A DNA stretch of 43,301 nt from Mastigocoleus sp. MO_188.B34 (GTDB lineage Bacteria; Cyanobacteriota; Cyanobacteriia; Cyanobacteriales; Nostocaceae). Every line of letters starts with the position of its first letter. The first letter of the stretch is position 1. Where the stretch lies: NCBI RefSeq assembly GCF_030065675.1, contig NZ_JASJDK010000068.1, positions 1 to 43,301 on the forward strand, written 5' to 3'. This document shows, piece after piece, positions 34,770 through 43,301 of the stretch. A program made the position numbers and the translations under genes. Under the pieces are notes generated by a model that was not told the origin of the DNA, did not search any database, and saw only the letters and a list, made by a program, of their open reading frames with translations.

Positions 34770-35291
34770 ATGCCAAGAACCCAGAAAAACGATAATTTTA
34801 TCGATAAATCCTTTACTGTGATGGCAGACTTAATCTTAAAGATACTGCCAACTAATAATAAAGCTAAGAAAGCTTTTGCTTACTACCGGGATGGAATGTC
34901 CGCACAGTCTGAAGGTGAGTATGCTGAAGCCCTAGAAAATTATGAAGAAGCTTTGTTGTTAGAAGAAGATTCTCAAGACAGGGGCTTTATATATTACAAT
35001 ATGGCATTAATTTACGCAAGTAATGGAGAACATAACAAAGCTTTGGAGCTATATCACCAAGCGCTTGAAAATAATCCTCGCTTACCTCAAGCTTTAAATA
35101 ATATTGCTGTCATCTATCACTACCAAGGCGAAAAAGCCAAAGAAGCTGGTGATGAAGATGGTGGAGAAGCACTGTTTGACCAAGCTGCAGATTATTGGAT
35201 TCGAGCCATACGCATGGCACCGAATAACTATATTGAAGCCCAAAACTGGTTAAAAACCACTGGTAGAATGCAAGTTGACGTATTCTTTTAA
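34770..35291 (+). CDS. ycf3: Photosystem I assembly protein Ycf3
   Basis: A 173-residue TPR protein nearly identical in layout to chloroplast and cyanobacterial Ycf3, which chaperones photosystem I subunit assembly at the thylakoid membrane. Three TPR repeats are visible: about 35-68 ([20 protein letters not shown]), 72-105 ([20 protein letters not shown]) and 120-153 (ending [16 protein letters not shown]). The C-terminal GRMQVDVFF is characteristic. The ATG at 34770 is preceded by AGAGAGGCGAAT, with a plausible ribosome-binding site. A terminator-like hairpin follows the stop. Confidence 0.96.
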   Translation: MPRTQKNDNFIDKSFTVMADLILKILPTNNKAKKAFAYYRDGMSAQSEGEYAEALENYEEALLLEEDSQDRGFIYYNMALIYASNGEHNKALELYHQALENNPRLPQALNNIAVIYHYQGEKAKEAGDEDGGEALFDQAADYWIRAIRMAPNNYIEAQNWLKTTGRMQVDVFF

Positions 35292-35310
35292 TCATTGTCG
35301 TTAATCTTAT

Positions 35311-35372
35311 TGGTCATTAGTCGCTAACTTTATTTATTAATTAATTCAGTAATGACTAACGACCATATTCTT
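35311..35372 (+). terminator. Terminator-like hairpin after ycf3
   Basis: TGGTCATTAGTC (35311-35322) pairs with GACTAACGACCA (35354-35365) with one mismatch, and TATTCTTTTT follows. It lies 19 bp past the ycf3 stop. The loop is long, so efficiency is uncertain. Confidence 0.5.
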
Positions 35373-35490
35373 TTTGCTTAAATACTAACAGTAAAGATAA
35401 CGCTAATAATAACATGTGTTTGTTCCAAAAACCCATGTCAATAAAGCAAGAATAAGCAATTAGTAGCTAACACTTACAAATTACCAAACT

Positions 35491-35781
35491 ATGATAGACC
35501 GCGAACAAGTACGTAAAGTAGCACATCTAGCTCGTTTAGAATTAACTCCTGAAGAAGAACAGCTGTTTACTACCCAGTTGGGGAGTATTCTTGATTATTT
35601 TGAACAGCTCAATGAATTAGATGTTGAAAATGTGAAACCAACAACACGAGCAATTGATGTTAGTAACGTTACCCGTCCAGATAGACTCCAGCCCTACCCG
35701 GATCGGGAAGAAATTCTCCAGGGTGCGCCAGAACAAGAAGGGGAATATTTTAAAGTTCCAAAAATTATCAATCAAGAATAA
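35491..35781 (+). CDS. gatC: Aspartyl/glutamyl-tRNA amidotransferase subunit C
   Basis: A 96-residue GatC, the small subunit of the GatCAB complex that converts Glu-tRNA(Gln) to Gln-tRNA(Gln). It shows the family's start [20 protein letters not shown], the mid segment [21 protein letters not shown] and the tail [17 protein letters not shown] ... FKVPKII. The length and the ATG at 35491 match. It stands alone, as is usual for cyanobacterial gatC. A hairpin (TAGCTAA at 35811-35817, TTAGCTA at 35837-35843) then TTTTT at 35851 may end its transcript. Confidence 0.96.
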   Translation: MIDREQVRKVAHLARLELTPEEEQLFTTQLGSILDYFEQLNELDVENVKPTTRAIDVSNVTRPDRLQPYPDREEILQGAPEQEGEYFKVPKIINQE

Positions 35782-36384
35782 TTATTTAACAGTTTATAGT
35801 TAATAGTCTATAGCTAATGGCACCGTTCTACGGGCTTTAGCTATTAGAGATTTTTCAGGACTCATCTAAATTCCCACATAGAAGCTAACACGTAGGTGGA
35901 ATTAATTGGTGATATGGTTCCATTTTCAGGATAATAGCGAATATTTTGTTACGCAAACCCCAAATATTGACGAATATTAGAGAATATTGGGGAATATAAA
36001 AATTTAAATATCCTCCCACGTAAAATAGGCGAGCGAATACAAGTGTTGGTTATTATTTGAAAACCATGTACGCGTTAGCAATTTTTTTAATCGTTTTCGG
36101 AAGATAAAATATTCCCTAAGATATAGCACAATAGCTTGTAGTAATGTGATGTTGGCTACACTTTAAAAACCTCCAAAGTTGTAGTCAACTATTTCCATTA
36201 TTGATTGATTTCAAAAATCTTTTTATTTGATGATAATATTCATCATTCTTATAGTCAAAAATACTAATTATAGTAAAAAATACAAAAATTAATTATTGAC
36301 GTAAAAAAATAGTTATACTAATGTCACAAAAATAATTTGAAAGCAAAATACTTTCGTTTTTATCCTATTGAGGAAAATATACAA
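35782..36384. other. Intergenic region with gatC terminator and ABC-operon promoter area
   Basis: About 600 bp of AT-rich DNA. It starts with heptamer-like repeats (TTATAGT TAATAGT CTATAGC) that form part of a terminator-like hairpin, and continues with several GAATATT repeats (36000 region). Near 36296-36319 there is TTGACG and TATACT, but their 12-bp spacing is too short for a standard promoter. I found no clean NtcA box (GTA-N8-TAC). Confidence 0.5.
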
Positions 36385-37248
36385 GTGAATACAATTGCAA
36401 CTAATAAAGTAAAATTCAAGAAAACTTTAACATGTGTCGCACTTGCCATTAGTTTGCTCATGAGTGCTTGTTCCAGTGGTGGAGAAGAAAAAACAACAGG
36501 AAATACATTAGATACTATTAAGAAGCGTAACAAAATTATAATTGGAGTCAAAACTGATAATACTCCTTATGGTTTTATAGATAAAAATGGTAAAAATGCA
36601 GGGTTAGAAATTGATATTGCAAAATATATTACTAATGAACTACTAGGTTCCCAAGAAAAAGTAGAATTTGTATCTGTAGTGGCATCCAACAGAATTGAAT
36701 TTCTCAAACAAGGGAAAATAGATTTAGTTATTGCAACAATGACCAAAACTCCGGAAAGGGAAAAAATTATTGATTTCTCTGAGGAATACTATTCCGCTGG
36801 TACTGGGCTTTTGACTCATAAGTATAGTGGAGTAAAGTCATGGGACAATCTGCGAGGAAAGAAAGTCTGCGGGATTCAAGGTTCTTTCTACAATAAAGCA
36901 CTTGCAGAGAAAGGAATTCAAATGGTGAATTTTCCGGGAACAGCTGAAGCATACAAGGCGCTGGAGGAAAAACGTTGTATCGGTTTGGCTTATGATGATT
37001 CAGCTTTAGTAGGAAAATTGTTAGATCCATCATGGGGTAAAAATTGGCATCAACCTTTACCTGTGATTTTTGAGAAGCCTTGGGGTATGGGAATACGCAA
37101 AAACAATCAACCATTCTTGGATGCTGTAAATGCAGCCATTACTAAAATGGAAGCGGAAGGATTTATTGTTGATGGTGAGAAGAAGTGGAAAATTCCGCCA
37201 ACAGAACACGCTAAACAACGCATGAAAAAAGCACAAAGTCAAAAGTAA
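36385..37248 (+). CDS. Amino-acid ABC transporter substrate-binding lipoprotein
   Basis: A periplasmic-binding lipoprotein of the polar amino-acid (glutamate/aspartate/glutamine) class. I chose the GTG start at 36385 because GAGGAAAA lies 10 bp before it and it gives a compact signal peptide (NTIATNKVKFKK then a hydrophobic core) ending in lipobox MSAC, with the lipidated Cys at residue 29 from this start; a TTG at 36337 would add a charged 16-residue leader. The mature protein has the SBP_bac_3 order: IIIGVKTDNTPYGFID, GLEIDIAKYI, ASNRIEFLKQGKIDLVIATMTKTPEREKIIDFS (characteristic), then KVCGIQGSFYNK. It resembles NatF-type proteins. Permeases follow. Confidence 0.9.
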   Translation: MNTIATNKVKFKKTLTCVALAISLLMSACSSGGEEKTTGNTLDTIKKRNKIIIGVKTDNTPYGFIDKNGKNAGLEIDIAKYITNELLGSQEKVEFVSVVASNRIEFLKQGKIDLVIATMTKTPEREKIIDFSEEYYSAGTGLLTHKYSGVKSWDNLRGKKVCGIQGSFYNKALAEKGIQMVNFPGTAEAYKALEEKRCIGLAYDDSALVGKLLDPSWGKNWHQPLPVIFEKPWGMGIRKNNQPFLDAVNAAITKMEAEGFIVDGEKKWKIPPTEHAKQRMKKAQSQK

Positions 37249-37394
37249 GGAGTAAGAAGTAAGAAGTAATAAGTAATGAGTAATGTTAGCGCAGCGGGGC
37301 GCGTAAGCGCACAGTAATGAGTAATGAGTAGTAAATTACCAATTACCAATTACCAGTTACCAATTACCAGTTACCAGTTACCAATCACCAGCTA
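37249..37394. repeat. STRR array with GC-rich insert between SBP and permease genes
   Basis: Heptamers AGTAAGA, AGTAATA and AGTAATG fill 37249-37285, followed by a GC-rich insert (37286-37312, TTAGCGC...GCGCAC), more AGTAATG units, then TTACCAA/TTACCAG units to 37394. The insert interrupts an otherwise continuous heptamer array and matches the ends of the bigger island at 39014-39223. No terminator is evident, so the operon may still be read through. Confidence 0.85.
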
Positions 37395-37428
37395 AATTTA
37401 CTTGTATTTCACTATCCAATCATGAAAA

Positions 37429-38142
37429 ATGTTTTTCAACCTTGACTTCTCTTGGTTAAGTGACCCCACTTACCAAAATTGGCTTAGAGAAGGTATTTTT
37501 ACTACTATTTTCCTATCTACTGTTTGTGTTTTTTCTTCCTTACTAATTGGTATAATTGGGGTTTGGTTACAAGATCTACCTATTAAATGGGTGCGTGGGG
37601 CGATCCAAATCTATATCCAGATTTTTCGTAACACCCCCCCTTTAGTACAGTTATTTTTTCTATTTTTTGTTTTAGCTGCTCTTCTACCAAAGGTTTACGA
37701 CCCCACAACAGGAGGAGAAAGACCGATTCTTAATTCTTTTAGCAGTGCAGCGATCGCACTTTCTCTATTTGCTGGTGCATTTAATATTGAAATTTTCCGC
37801 TCTGGAATTGAAGCCGTACCGAAAACAATGGTAGAAGCATGTGAAAGCTTGGGTTTTTCTCGAACTCAAAGTTTTTTCTTGGTAATCTTACCCCTAGCTT
37901 TTCGAATATCTCTTCCGGCGTTAAACAACAATTTAGTTAATCTGATTAAAACTACTACCCTTGCTTCTGCGATCGCAACACCGGAATTACTTTATTTCGC
38001 CGGACAGATATATGCCGATAATTTTGCGACCTTAGAGGTGATGTTATTTATTTGGGTAATATACGTTACTTTAGTCGGAATATTACTTGCCCTGATGCAT
38101 TGGTTAGAATTAAAACTGCACATACCGGGCTATGGAAATTAA
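37429..38142 (+). CDS. Amino-acid ABC transporter permease 1
   Basis: A 237-residue inner-membrane permease of the HisM/GlnP type. It has about five membrane segments and the EAA coupling loop EACESLGFSRTQSFFLVILPLAFR (about 137-160), which docks the ATPase. Family blocks at FRNTPPLVQLFFLFF and ASAIATPELLYFAGQI are clear. An ATG five bases upstream leads to a stop after seven codons, so ATG 37429 is the start. Its end overlaps permease 2 by 11 bp, so they are coupled. It resembles NatG/NatH-like permeases for neutral or acidic amino acids. Confidence 0.92.
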   Translation: MFFNLDFSWLSDPTYQNWLREGIFTTIFLSTVCVFSSLLIGIIGVWLQDLPIKWVRGAIQIYIQIFRNTPPLVQLFFLFFVLAALLPKVYDPTTGGERPILNSFSSAAIALSLFAGAFNIEIFRSGIEAVPKTMVEACESLGFSRTQSFFLVILPLAFRISLPALNNNLVNLIKTTTLASAIATPELLYFAGQIYADNFATLEVMLFIWVIYVTLVGILLALMHWLELKLHIPGYGN

Positions 38143-38965
38143 AGATAAAAATACCAATACAAGTAAAAACATTAAGCTGACTTGGAAATCACTTCTGGGT
38201 TTCACCCTAGCGACTATTTTATTAGTAGTAACTATTAGTACTTTAAAAGTAAATTTATTAACTATAGAAGAATGGCAAACTCTCCTCCGCCGTTTGCCTT
38301 ATATATTAATTGGTAATCAAGAAAACTGGGCTGTCAAAGGTGGTTTTGCACTGAATATAATTATTAGTCTTGCTTGTATGATAATTAGCACTATTTTAGG
38401 TGTAATCCTAGGATTAAGTCAGATATCTTCACAGCGAGTTGTTCGATGGTTGGCTTGGTTTCTGACCCAATTTTTTCGCAATTCTCCTTGGCTAGTCATT
38501 CTTTATGTTGTGCTTTACTTGTTTCCATTCCAAATAAATCTGGGTTTTGTTAGTGTTGAGTTTTCCCCAGTTGCAAAATCAATTGTCGGTTTATCTTTAG
38601 TGGTCGCAGCCAATATTTCAGAAATTGTCCGGGGTGCTATTCAATCAATCCCTTCAGAACAATGGGAAGCAGCAAAAGCTATGGGTTATACTAACAATCA
38701 GATTTTACGATTAGTAATTTTTCCCCAAGCTTTCAAGCGTATGATTCCTCCTTGGATGAATTGGTATGCAATTTTAACAATGGGTACTACCCTTACAAAC
38801 TTAGTTGGCGTACCGGAAGGATTAACAAGTGTGCGTCAAGTTTTAGAACTTGAAGGAGAGCGTTTTGCCATACCACTTTACACTATTTTAATGTTGTTGT
38901 TTTTCTTATACTGTTACCCAATTGCTTGGTGGACAAGAAAATTAGAACAACGACTCGTGGAGTGA
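38132..38965 (+). CDS. Amino-acid ABC transporter permease 2
   Basis: A 277-residue permease, the partner of the preceding gene. It has an extra N-terminal membrane segment (about 20-42) and a long periplasmic-side loop before the core. The core carries FFRNSPWLVILYVVLYLFPF, the EAA loop QWEAAKAMGYTNNQILRLVIFPQAF (about 178-205) and VGVPEGLTSVRQVLELEGERFAIPLY. The 11-bp overlap with permease 1 ensures coordinated synthesis. The ATPase gene follows after 353 bp of repeats. The two permeases would form a heterodimer. Confidence 0.92.
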   Translation: MEIKDKNTNTSKNIKLTWKSLLGFTLATILLVVTISTLKVNLLTIEEWQTLLRRLPYILIGNQENWAVKGGFALNIIISLACMIISTILGVILGLSQISSQRVVRWLAWFLTQFFRNSPWLVILYVVLYLFPFQINLGFVSVEFSPVAKSIVGLSLVVAANISEIVRGAIQSIPSEQWEAAKAMGYTNNQILRLVIFPQAFKRMIPPWMNWYAILTMGTTLTNLVGVPEGLTSVRQVLELEGERFAIPLYTILMLLFFLYCYPIAWWTRKLEQRLVE

Positions 38966-39318
38966 AGTAAGAAGTAATGAGTAAGAAGTAAGAAGTAAGA
39001 AGTAATGAGTAATGTTAGCGCCTAGCGGTTAGCAGCTCGTGTAAGCGCGCCCTGCGTGACGTTAGTCAGAGGCTTTGCCGACGCCGCAGGCTAAGGGCGT
39101 ACCGGATTGCACGCGGCTTGCGCCGTTAGCGCTGCCGTAAGGCTTAACCGCAGGTAGCACAGCTAGAGGCAAAGACGCGCCTTACGGCGAATGCCGTCGC
39201 TGCAGGCTCTAGGTATTGCGCACAGTAATGAGTAACTAATCCCCAGTCGCTAATTTCCATATGACGCTGTCGCGTCACGCTTCGCTAACGCCAGTCGCTG
39301 ATCCCCAATACCCAATCT
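38966..39318. repeat. STRR plus large GC-rich palindromic island before the ATPase gene
   Basis: Heptamers (AGTAAGA/AGTAATG) run to 39013. A GC-rich insert of about 210 bp (39014-39223) holds many short palindromes (GCGCC, GGCTTTGCCGACGCC, GCCTTACGGCG and similar), then AGTAATGAG resumes. A second small palindrome TGACGC-TGTC-GCGTCA lies at 39262-39277 within repeats of CCAGTCGCT. It separates permease 2 from the ATPase. Confidence 0.8.
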
Positions 39319-40059
39319 ATGACAGAAACATTAGTATCCCTCCGTGATGTACATAAATCCTTTGGTAAAGTTGAAGTCTTAAAAGGGATTTCCTTTGATG
39401 TAAACCAGGGAGAAATTATCTGTATTATTGGACCCTCAGGTTCGGGTAAATCAACAATTCTTCGCTGTATTAATGGTTTAGTTGAGATTAATAATGGTTT
39501 TATTCGCGTCGGAGATTTTTTCGTTCACCAATTGAAGTCTGACAGGGAAAAAATCCGCCTGCGACGTATAGTTTCAATGGTTTTTCAACAGTACAATTTA
39601 TTTCCCCATCGCACAGCTTTAGAAAATGTGATGATGGCACCAATCCATGTTCTTAAACAAGACCCTAAGGAAGTAGAAGAGCGCGCTTACCAATTACTCA
39701 AAAAAGTTAGACTCCAAGGTAAAGAAAAAAATTACCCCGCAGAACTTTCTGGGGGACAACAACAACGAGTTGCGATCGCGCGTTCTCTAGCAATGAAACC
39801 ACAAGTTATGTTATTCGATGAAGTGACAGCAGCTCTCGACCCGGAAACAGTTAAAGAAGTTTTAATTACAATTCGGGAATTAGCAGAAGAAGGGATGACT
39901 TGTTTGTTGGTAACCCATGAAATGGGTTTTGCAAGGGAAGTCGCTGATAATATTCATTTTATGGATCGTGGTGTAATTGTTGAAAGTGCTGCACCCGTTG
40001 AATTTTTTAGCAACCCCAAACATGAAAGGACAAAAGAATTCCTGAGTCAGGTTTTATGA
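39319..40059 (+). CDS. Polar amino-acid ABC transporter ATPase
   Basis: A 246-residue ABC ATPase of the GlnQ/HisP class. Walker [10 protein letters not shown] is at 38-46, the Q-loop at [11 protein letters not shown] (about 88-98), signature LSGGQ at 143-147, Walker [12 protein letters not shown] with D167/E168, and the switch His in VTHEMGF near 200. DEVTAALD replaces the common DEPTSALD. It powers the importer with the permeases and lipoprotein upstream. It starts with ATG 39319. The 353-bp repeat-filled gap raises the possibility of a separate promoter, but no plausible other partner is nearby. Confidence 0.94.
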   Translation: MTETLVSLRDVHKSFGKVEVLKGISFDVNQGEIICIIGPSGSGKSTILRCINGLVEINNGFIRVGDFFVHQLKSDREKIRLRRIVSMVFQQYNLFPHRTALENVMMAPIHVLKQDPKEVEERAYQLLKKVRLQGKEKNYPAELSGGQQQRVAIARSLAMKPQVMLFDEVTAALDPETVKEVLITIRELAEEGMTCLLVTHEMGFAREVADNIHFMDRGVIVESAAPVEFFSNPKHERTKEFLSQVL

Positions 40060-40656
40060 TTTATCGCAGAAGCTTAGAAGAGAAATATCATGTTTAGGTG
40101 TACGCTGACAAATTAATCTGAAATTTCTCCCAAGTAAAAAAAAGTGAACTGTTGTCCAGGGTGACTTTCAAGGTTTTATATTTGCGAATAAAATACTTCA
40201 AAAATAAAATAAACAATTCCAGGAAATAAAGTTGAAATAGTGACTCCATAACATGAGGTCAAAAAATAACTACTATTCCAAAATACTTTCTTCTTATACC
40301 AATTTCCTAAATTCAAGCTACAGATGGTATGCCAGGAATAAAATCATATCTTGTAATTGAGTTTCATAAGTGTAGCCTCACTAAATGAAATTGGTATTAA
40401 TATATACGAAATGGAGAGTACGTCTCATGAAGATAATACTAGTAGGGAGCAAAGCGGAAAAGTGATATTTGCAAGACCAAAGCATTATGATGTCATTTAA
40501 ATAACTTCATTATTTGGTGAACACTATGTAATATCAAGGATAAGTCACTAATTTTGATTTAGTTTATTGATAATTTACAGCAATAATTGACAATCAAAAT
40601 TAGATATCACCTTCCGCAGCGTTGCACCCAGATGAAATGCAGGTGCTGATTCCCAT
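40060..40656. other. Intergenic region containing a MITE-like inverted repeat
   Basis: This 597-bp AT-rich region follows the ABC operon. It includes the element at 40296-40397 and otherwise no credible ORF. The right part (40500-40650) should hold the promoter of the DUF3160 gene. Confidence 0.5.
40296..40397. mobile_element. 102-bp MITE-like element with ATACCAATTTC ends
   Basis: ATACCAATTTC (40296-40306) and GAAATTGGTAT (40387-40397) are exact 11-bp inverted repeats. TA dinucleotides inside the ends suit a Tc1/mariner/IS630-like TA target. The interior is non-coding. Confidence 0.5.
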
Positions 40657-43077
40657 ATGCAAAATTCATCTATAGTCACGATTACGAATATTATGAATTC
40701 CTTAAAAAAACTGCTAATTATCTATTTAGCAACCTGGATAATTGTAATAGGATGTGAACGATTTTATCAAAACGATTCAATTAGGGCTACGGCAGAAACG
40801 CCTGCTGACGTATTTGGTTATACAACTGTATTCAAACAGGAATTAGATAAAATTGGGCAGATATCACTACAGAAATTTGCTCAACAGTATAATACTAACA
40901 CTCAGTATTTACCTCAAATCACTTGGGATCCGACCAAGGCTAAATTCTGGAAGGAATTCAACCTCAATCCGAATGAGAATAACAAGAATCCTCAACGGAA
41001 AAAATTACGTCACAACGATTTTCGCCTTAATGCAGACGAACTAGCCGTTTTCAAGAAAAACGGGTTTGTAGTGAGTGAGCGCTTGGGGGCAGAGAGTTTT
41101 GCCGAGATGTACTATCGCATTTACACTAATGATTTACCAGTATTTGTTTCGACTGATTCAATACTTCATGCGTGGCATAAGTCATACGATGCCATGCTTA
41201 AAGAACTAGAAGAAACTTATATAGCTCAATCATTGGATGAAATTCTCCAAGGCATGGCTCAGAAGATTCCTGAAGCTGCAAACAAGTATGGAAATGGAGA
41301 TTTAAGTTCAAGCTTAAAAGATGCTGATTACTTCCTGGCAGTAGCGCGTTCTTTACTTGCAGGAAAGACCGTGAAAACTTATTTAAATCAGGATGAACGA
41401 GTTGCTACAACTCTTGCTGCTATAGATACTCACAAACCACAGAAAATCAATCTGTTTGGGAATGAGCGCTTGGTGGATTTTTCTCAATTTAAAGTACGCG
41501 GTCATTATGAAAGTTCTAAAGAACTAAAAAGATATTTCCGGGCGATGATGTGGTGTGGCAGAATAGACTTCCGCATCGCTGGTATCCCTGAAACAAGCTC
41601 TCCACGGGAACTTGCGGGAGCGATAGTTCTCTATGACCTGCTGCAACAATCAGGTAAATTTCCACAATGGCAGCAGTTTGATCGGACGATCCAAACTTTT
41701 GTGGGCAGAACTGATTCTATGACTTTTGCTCAACTTGGTGACGTTTTAAATAAAGCTGCAATTAAATCTCCAGTCGATATCAAAGATTTAGCAACTTTAG
41801 CAACGCTGCAATCTGATATCCTTAATGACAAAATCGGCGTTCAAGACATTCGTGGTGATGTTTACAAGTCACCTTTAGGAACAGAAAAAGCCCAGTTGCC
41901 AAAGTCATTCACAGTACTTGGTCAAAAGTTTGTATTGGATAGCTGGGTCATGTCTAAGGTAGTATTTGATGACATTCTCTGGGACGACAAGAAAGTTCGG
42001 CGTTTTGTACCAACAAGCTTGGATGTAGCCTTCGCTGCGCTGGGGAACAATCAGGTAGTACCAAAATTAGTCGCCCGTATCAAAAATGACGGTTTAAACT
42101 ATCAACATAACTTGGCGGCAGTAAGGAACGTTATCGATCAACAAAATCCATCTGTTTGGCAAGAAAATATTTATATGAATTGGCTAGCAACATTGCGCCA
42201 GTTGTCAGCACCAACCACAGATTCAAAATATCCGGAAACTATGCGGACCCAAGCTTGGGCTCGGAAGACACTCAACACGCAATTAGCTTCATGGACTCAA
42301 TTACGTCATGACACAATTCTTTACGCCAAACCTTCCTACGGTGGTCTTCTTTGTGAATATCCAGCGGGTTTCGTAGAGCCAAGACCGGAATTTTGGGAAC
42401 GCTTTGAGCAAATGGCTCTGCTAGCGGCAGAGCAGATTAAGAAAACTCCTTTTCCAAATCGCAAAGTCAAGCTATCAGGCGTTGATTATCAGATACAACT
42501 CCGAAATATCCAGGATAGACAGGTGGAATTTTTTCAGCAATTCGCTCAGAAATTGTCTGTTCTTAAGGGTATTGCAGTGAAGGAACTTGCCCAACAACCA
42601 GTTACGGAAACGGAAACTAAATTTCTTAAAGAAGTTGTTGAGATTAAGAGAGACTACATTGGGCAAATTCAATACAATGGCTGGTACCCCAGTCTATTTT
42701 ACAGTAGTCGTGATGATTCTGGAAAGTGGGATGCTCTAGTTGCTGATGTCCACACTAATCCTAATCAGTCAGGCTCAGGTAGCGTGCTGCATCAGGGTGT
42801 TGGCAATGTTGATTTACTGATGATTGCAGTAGATAACGGCAAAGATCGAATGATTTATGCAGGACCAATGATGAGCCATTACGAATTCGAAATGCCTGAA
42901 ATAGTCCGGAAATCTGATTCCCAGTGGCGAGAGGACATCAAACAAGGAAAGTTACCACCGCGACCCGATTGGACAAAAGGCTATCTTGTACCGGGAGAAA
43001 ATCAGGATGTTAAGTTATATCCCAGATCTGATGATGAATGGGTACAACAAAAACGCCGCCAACTTGATAATCCTTAA
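40657..43077 (+). CDS. DUF3160 lipoprotein
   Basis: An 806-residue secreted protein. A signal peptide (hydrophobic LLIIYLATWIIVIG near 18-32) ends in a lipobox-like VIGC, predicting a lipoprotein. The long remainder matches DUF3160: LPVFVSTDSILHAWHKSYDAML, YFRAMMWCGRIDFRI, DILWDDKKVRRFVPTSLDVAFAALGN, YGGLLCEYPAGFVEPRPEFWERF and the C-terminal HQGVGNVDLLMIAVDNGKDRMIYAGPMMSHYEFE. The family is uncharacterised and occurs in several bacterial phyla. The ATG at 40657 is supported by AGGTG at 40641-40645; an internal ATG at 40693 is an alternative that also leaves a signal peptide. No neighbours share its strand in the window. Confidence 0.88.
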   Translation: MQNSSIVTITNIMNSLKKLLIIYLATWIIVIGCERFYQNDSIRATAETPADVFGYTTVFKQELDKIGQISLQKFAQQYNTNTQYLPQITWDPTKAKFWKEFNLNPNENNKNPQRKKLRHNDFRLNADELAVFKKNGFVVSERLGAESFAEMYYRIYTNDLPVFVSTDSILHAWHKSYDAMLKELEETYIAQSLDEILQGMAQKIPEAANKYGNGDLSSSLKDADYFLAVARSLLAGKTVKTYLNQDERVATTLAAIDTHKPQKINLFGNERLVDFSQFKVRGHYESSKELKRYFRAMMWCGRIDFRIAGIPETSSPRELAGAIVLYDLLQQSGKFPQWQQFDRTIQTFVGRTDSMTFAQLGDVLNKAAIKSPVDIKDLATLATLQSDILNDKIGVQDIRGDVYKSPLGTEKAQLPKSFTVLGQKFVLDSWVMSKVVFDDILWDDKKVRRFVPTSLDVAFAALGNNQVVPKLVARIKNDGLNYQHNLAAVRNVIDQQNPSVWQENIYMNWLATLRQLSAPTTDSKYPETMRTQAWARKTLNTQLASWTQLRHDTILYAKPSYGGLLCEYPAGFVEPRPEFWERFEQMALLAAEQIKKTPFPNRKVKLSGVDYQIQLRNIQDRQVEFFQQFAQKLSVLKGIAVKELAQQPVTETETKFLKEVVEIKRDYIGQIQYNGWYPSLFYSSRDDSGKWDALVADVHTNPNQSGSGSVLHQGVGNVDLLMIAVDNGKDRMIYAGPMMSHYEFEMPEIVRKSDSQWREDIKQGKLPPRPDWTKGYLVPGENQDVKLYPRSDDEWVQQKRRQLDNP

Positions 43078-43301
43078 ATTCCAACCGAATGTAGATTTCG
43101 TTATCCTAAGCATCTGTGATACGGAACTTAATATTTAGGTTAAGAGGAATATAAAAAGGGGAAAAGGGAAAGAAAAAAAATAATATTTTCCCAAAAATAT
43201 CGCTCTTCCATCACTCTGGTGAAGTAAAAATCTCAGACAATTTCTTAACCTTAAACAGAGACTGGGTTTGGAGTTTTATTTTCTAATACTATGAGTAAAA
43301 T
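43078..43301. other. Downstream region at window end
   Basis: 224 bp past the DUF3160 stop. A purine-rich stretch (AAAAAGGGGAAAAGGGAAAG) is present; there is no clear hairpin terminator and no gene in the visible part. Confidence 0.4.

Noticed and set aside
36296-36319. TTGACG and TATACT as a promoter for the ABC operon
   Set aside because: The spacing is only 12 bp, far from the usual 16-18 bp. No NtcA box was found at a matching distance.

Overview
The window looks like chromosomal DNA of a filamentous, probably heterocyst-forming (Nostocales-type) cyanobacterium. The evidence is the scattered GCGATCGC (HIP1) octamers, an AT-rich background, heptanucleotide-type STRR tandem repeats, dispersed hairpin repeats, and typical cyanobacterial genes: ycf3, a CruP-like flavoprotein, DUF1822, DUF3386, DUF3318, DUF3160 and DUF937 proteins. 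I see no tRNA, rRNA, CRISPR array, prophage or transposase gene. Mobile DNA is limited to small MITE-like and palindromic repeats.

Layout. 1-2575 (minus): a coupled pair, an atypical sigma-like/HTH protein followed by a DUF1822 protein that runs off the left edge. 3162-5150 (minus): a truncated TetR regulator, a membrane/coiled-coil protein and a P-loop kinase-like protein flanked by imperfect direct repeats. 5730-12753 (plus): nurA-herA-sbcD-sbcC, a complete archaeal-style DNA-end resection set in one operon-like run. 12877-18389 (plus): a methyltransferase, a CruP-like flavoprotein, two tandem paralogous membrane proteins and a nucleoside 2-deoxyribosyltransferase. 18482-20101: a GAF-LuxR regulator divergent from a DUF3386 gene. 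20314-24299 (minus): a small protein resembling conflict-system adaptor components, a lipase-like hydrolase, DUF3318 and YbjN-like proteins. 24649-26110: a secreted protein with a duplicated two-cysteine domain, then a DUF937 protein with an EF-hand-like tail.

26563-29483 is a regulator cluster: two AraC paralogues and a divergent HxlR-type winged-helix protein fused to a receiver-like domain, with a 39-bp palindrome in the divergent promoter region. 29720-32458 (minus): a tandem UspA protein and a SulP anion transporter. 33013-35781: a glutathione S-transferase, an SRAP (HMCES/YedK-type) DNA-protein crosslink protein, ycf3 and gatC. 36385-40059 (plus): a polar amino-acid ABC importer (lipoprotein, two permeases, ATPase) whose gene gaps are filled with STRR and GC-rich palindromic repeats. 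40657-43077 (plus): a DUF3160 lipoprotein.

The most coherent system is the nurA-herA-sbcD-sbcC operon. Its HerA has an unorthodox P-loop. The least explained items are the HxlR-receiver fusion with its palindrome, the sigma-like/DUF1822 pair, the small adaptor-like protein next to the lipase, and the nested repeat islands inside the ABC transporter operon.
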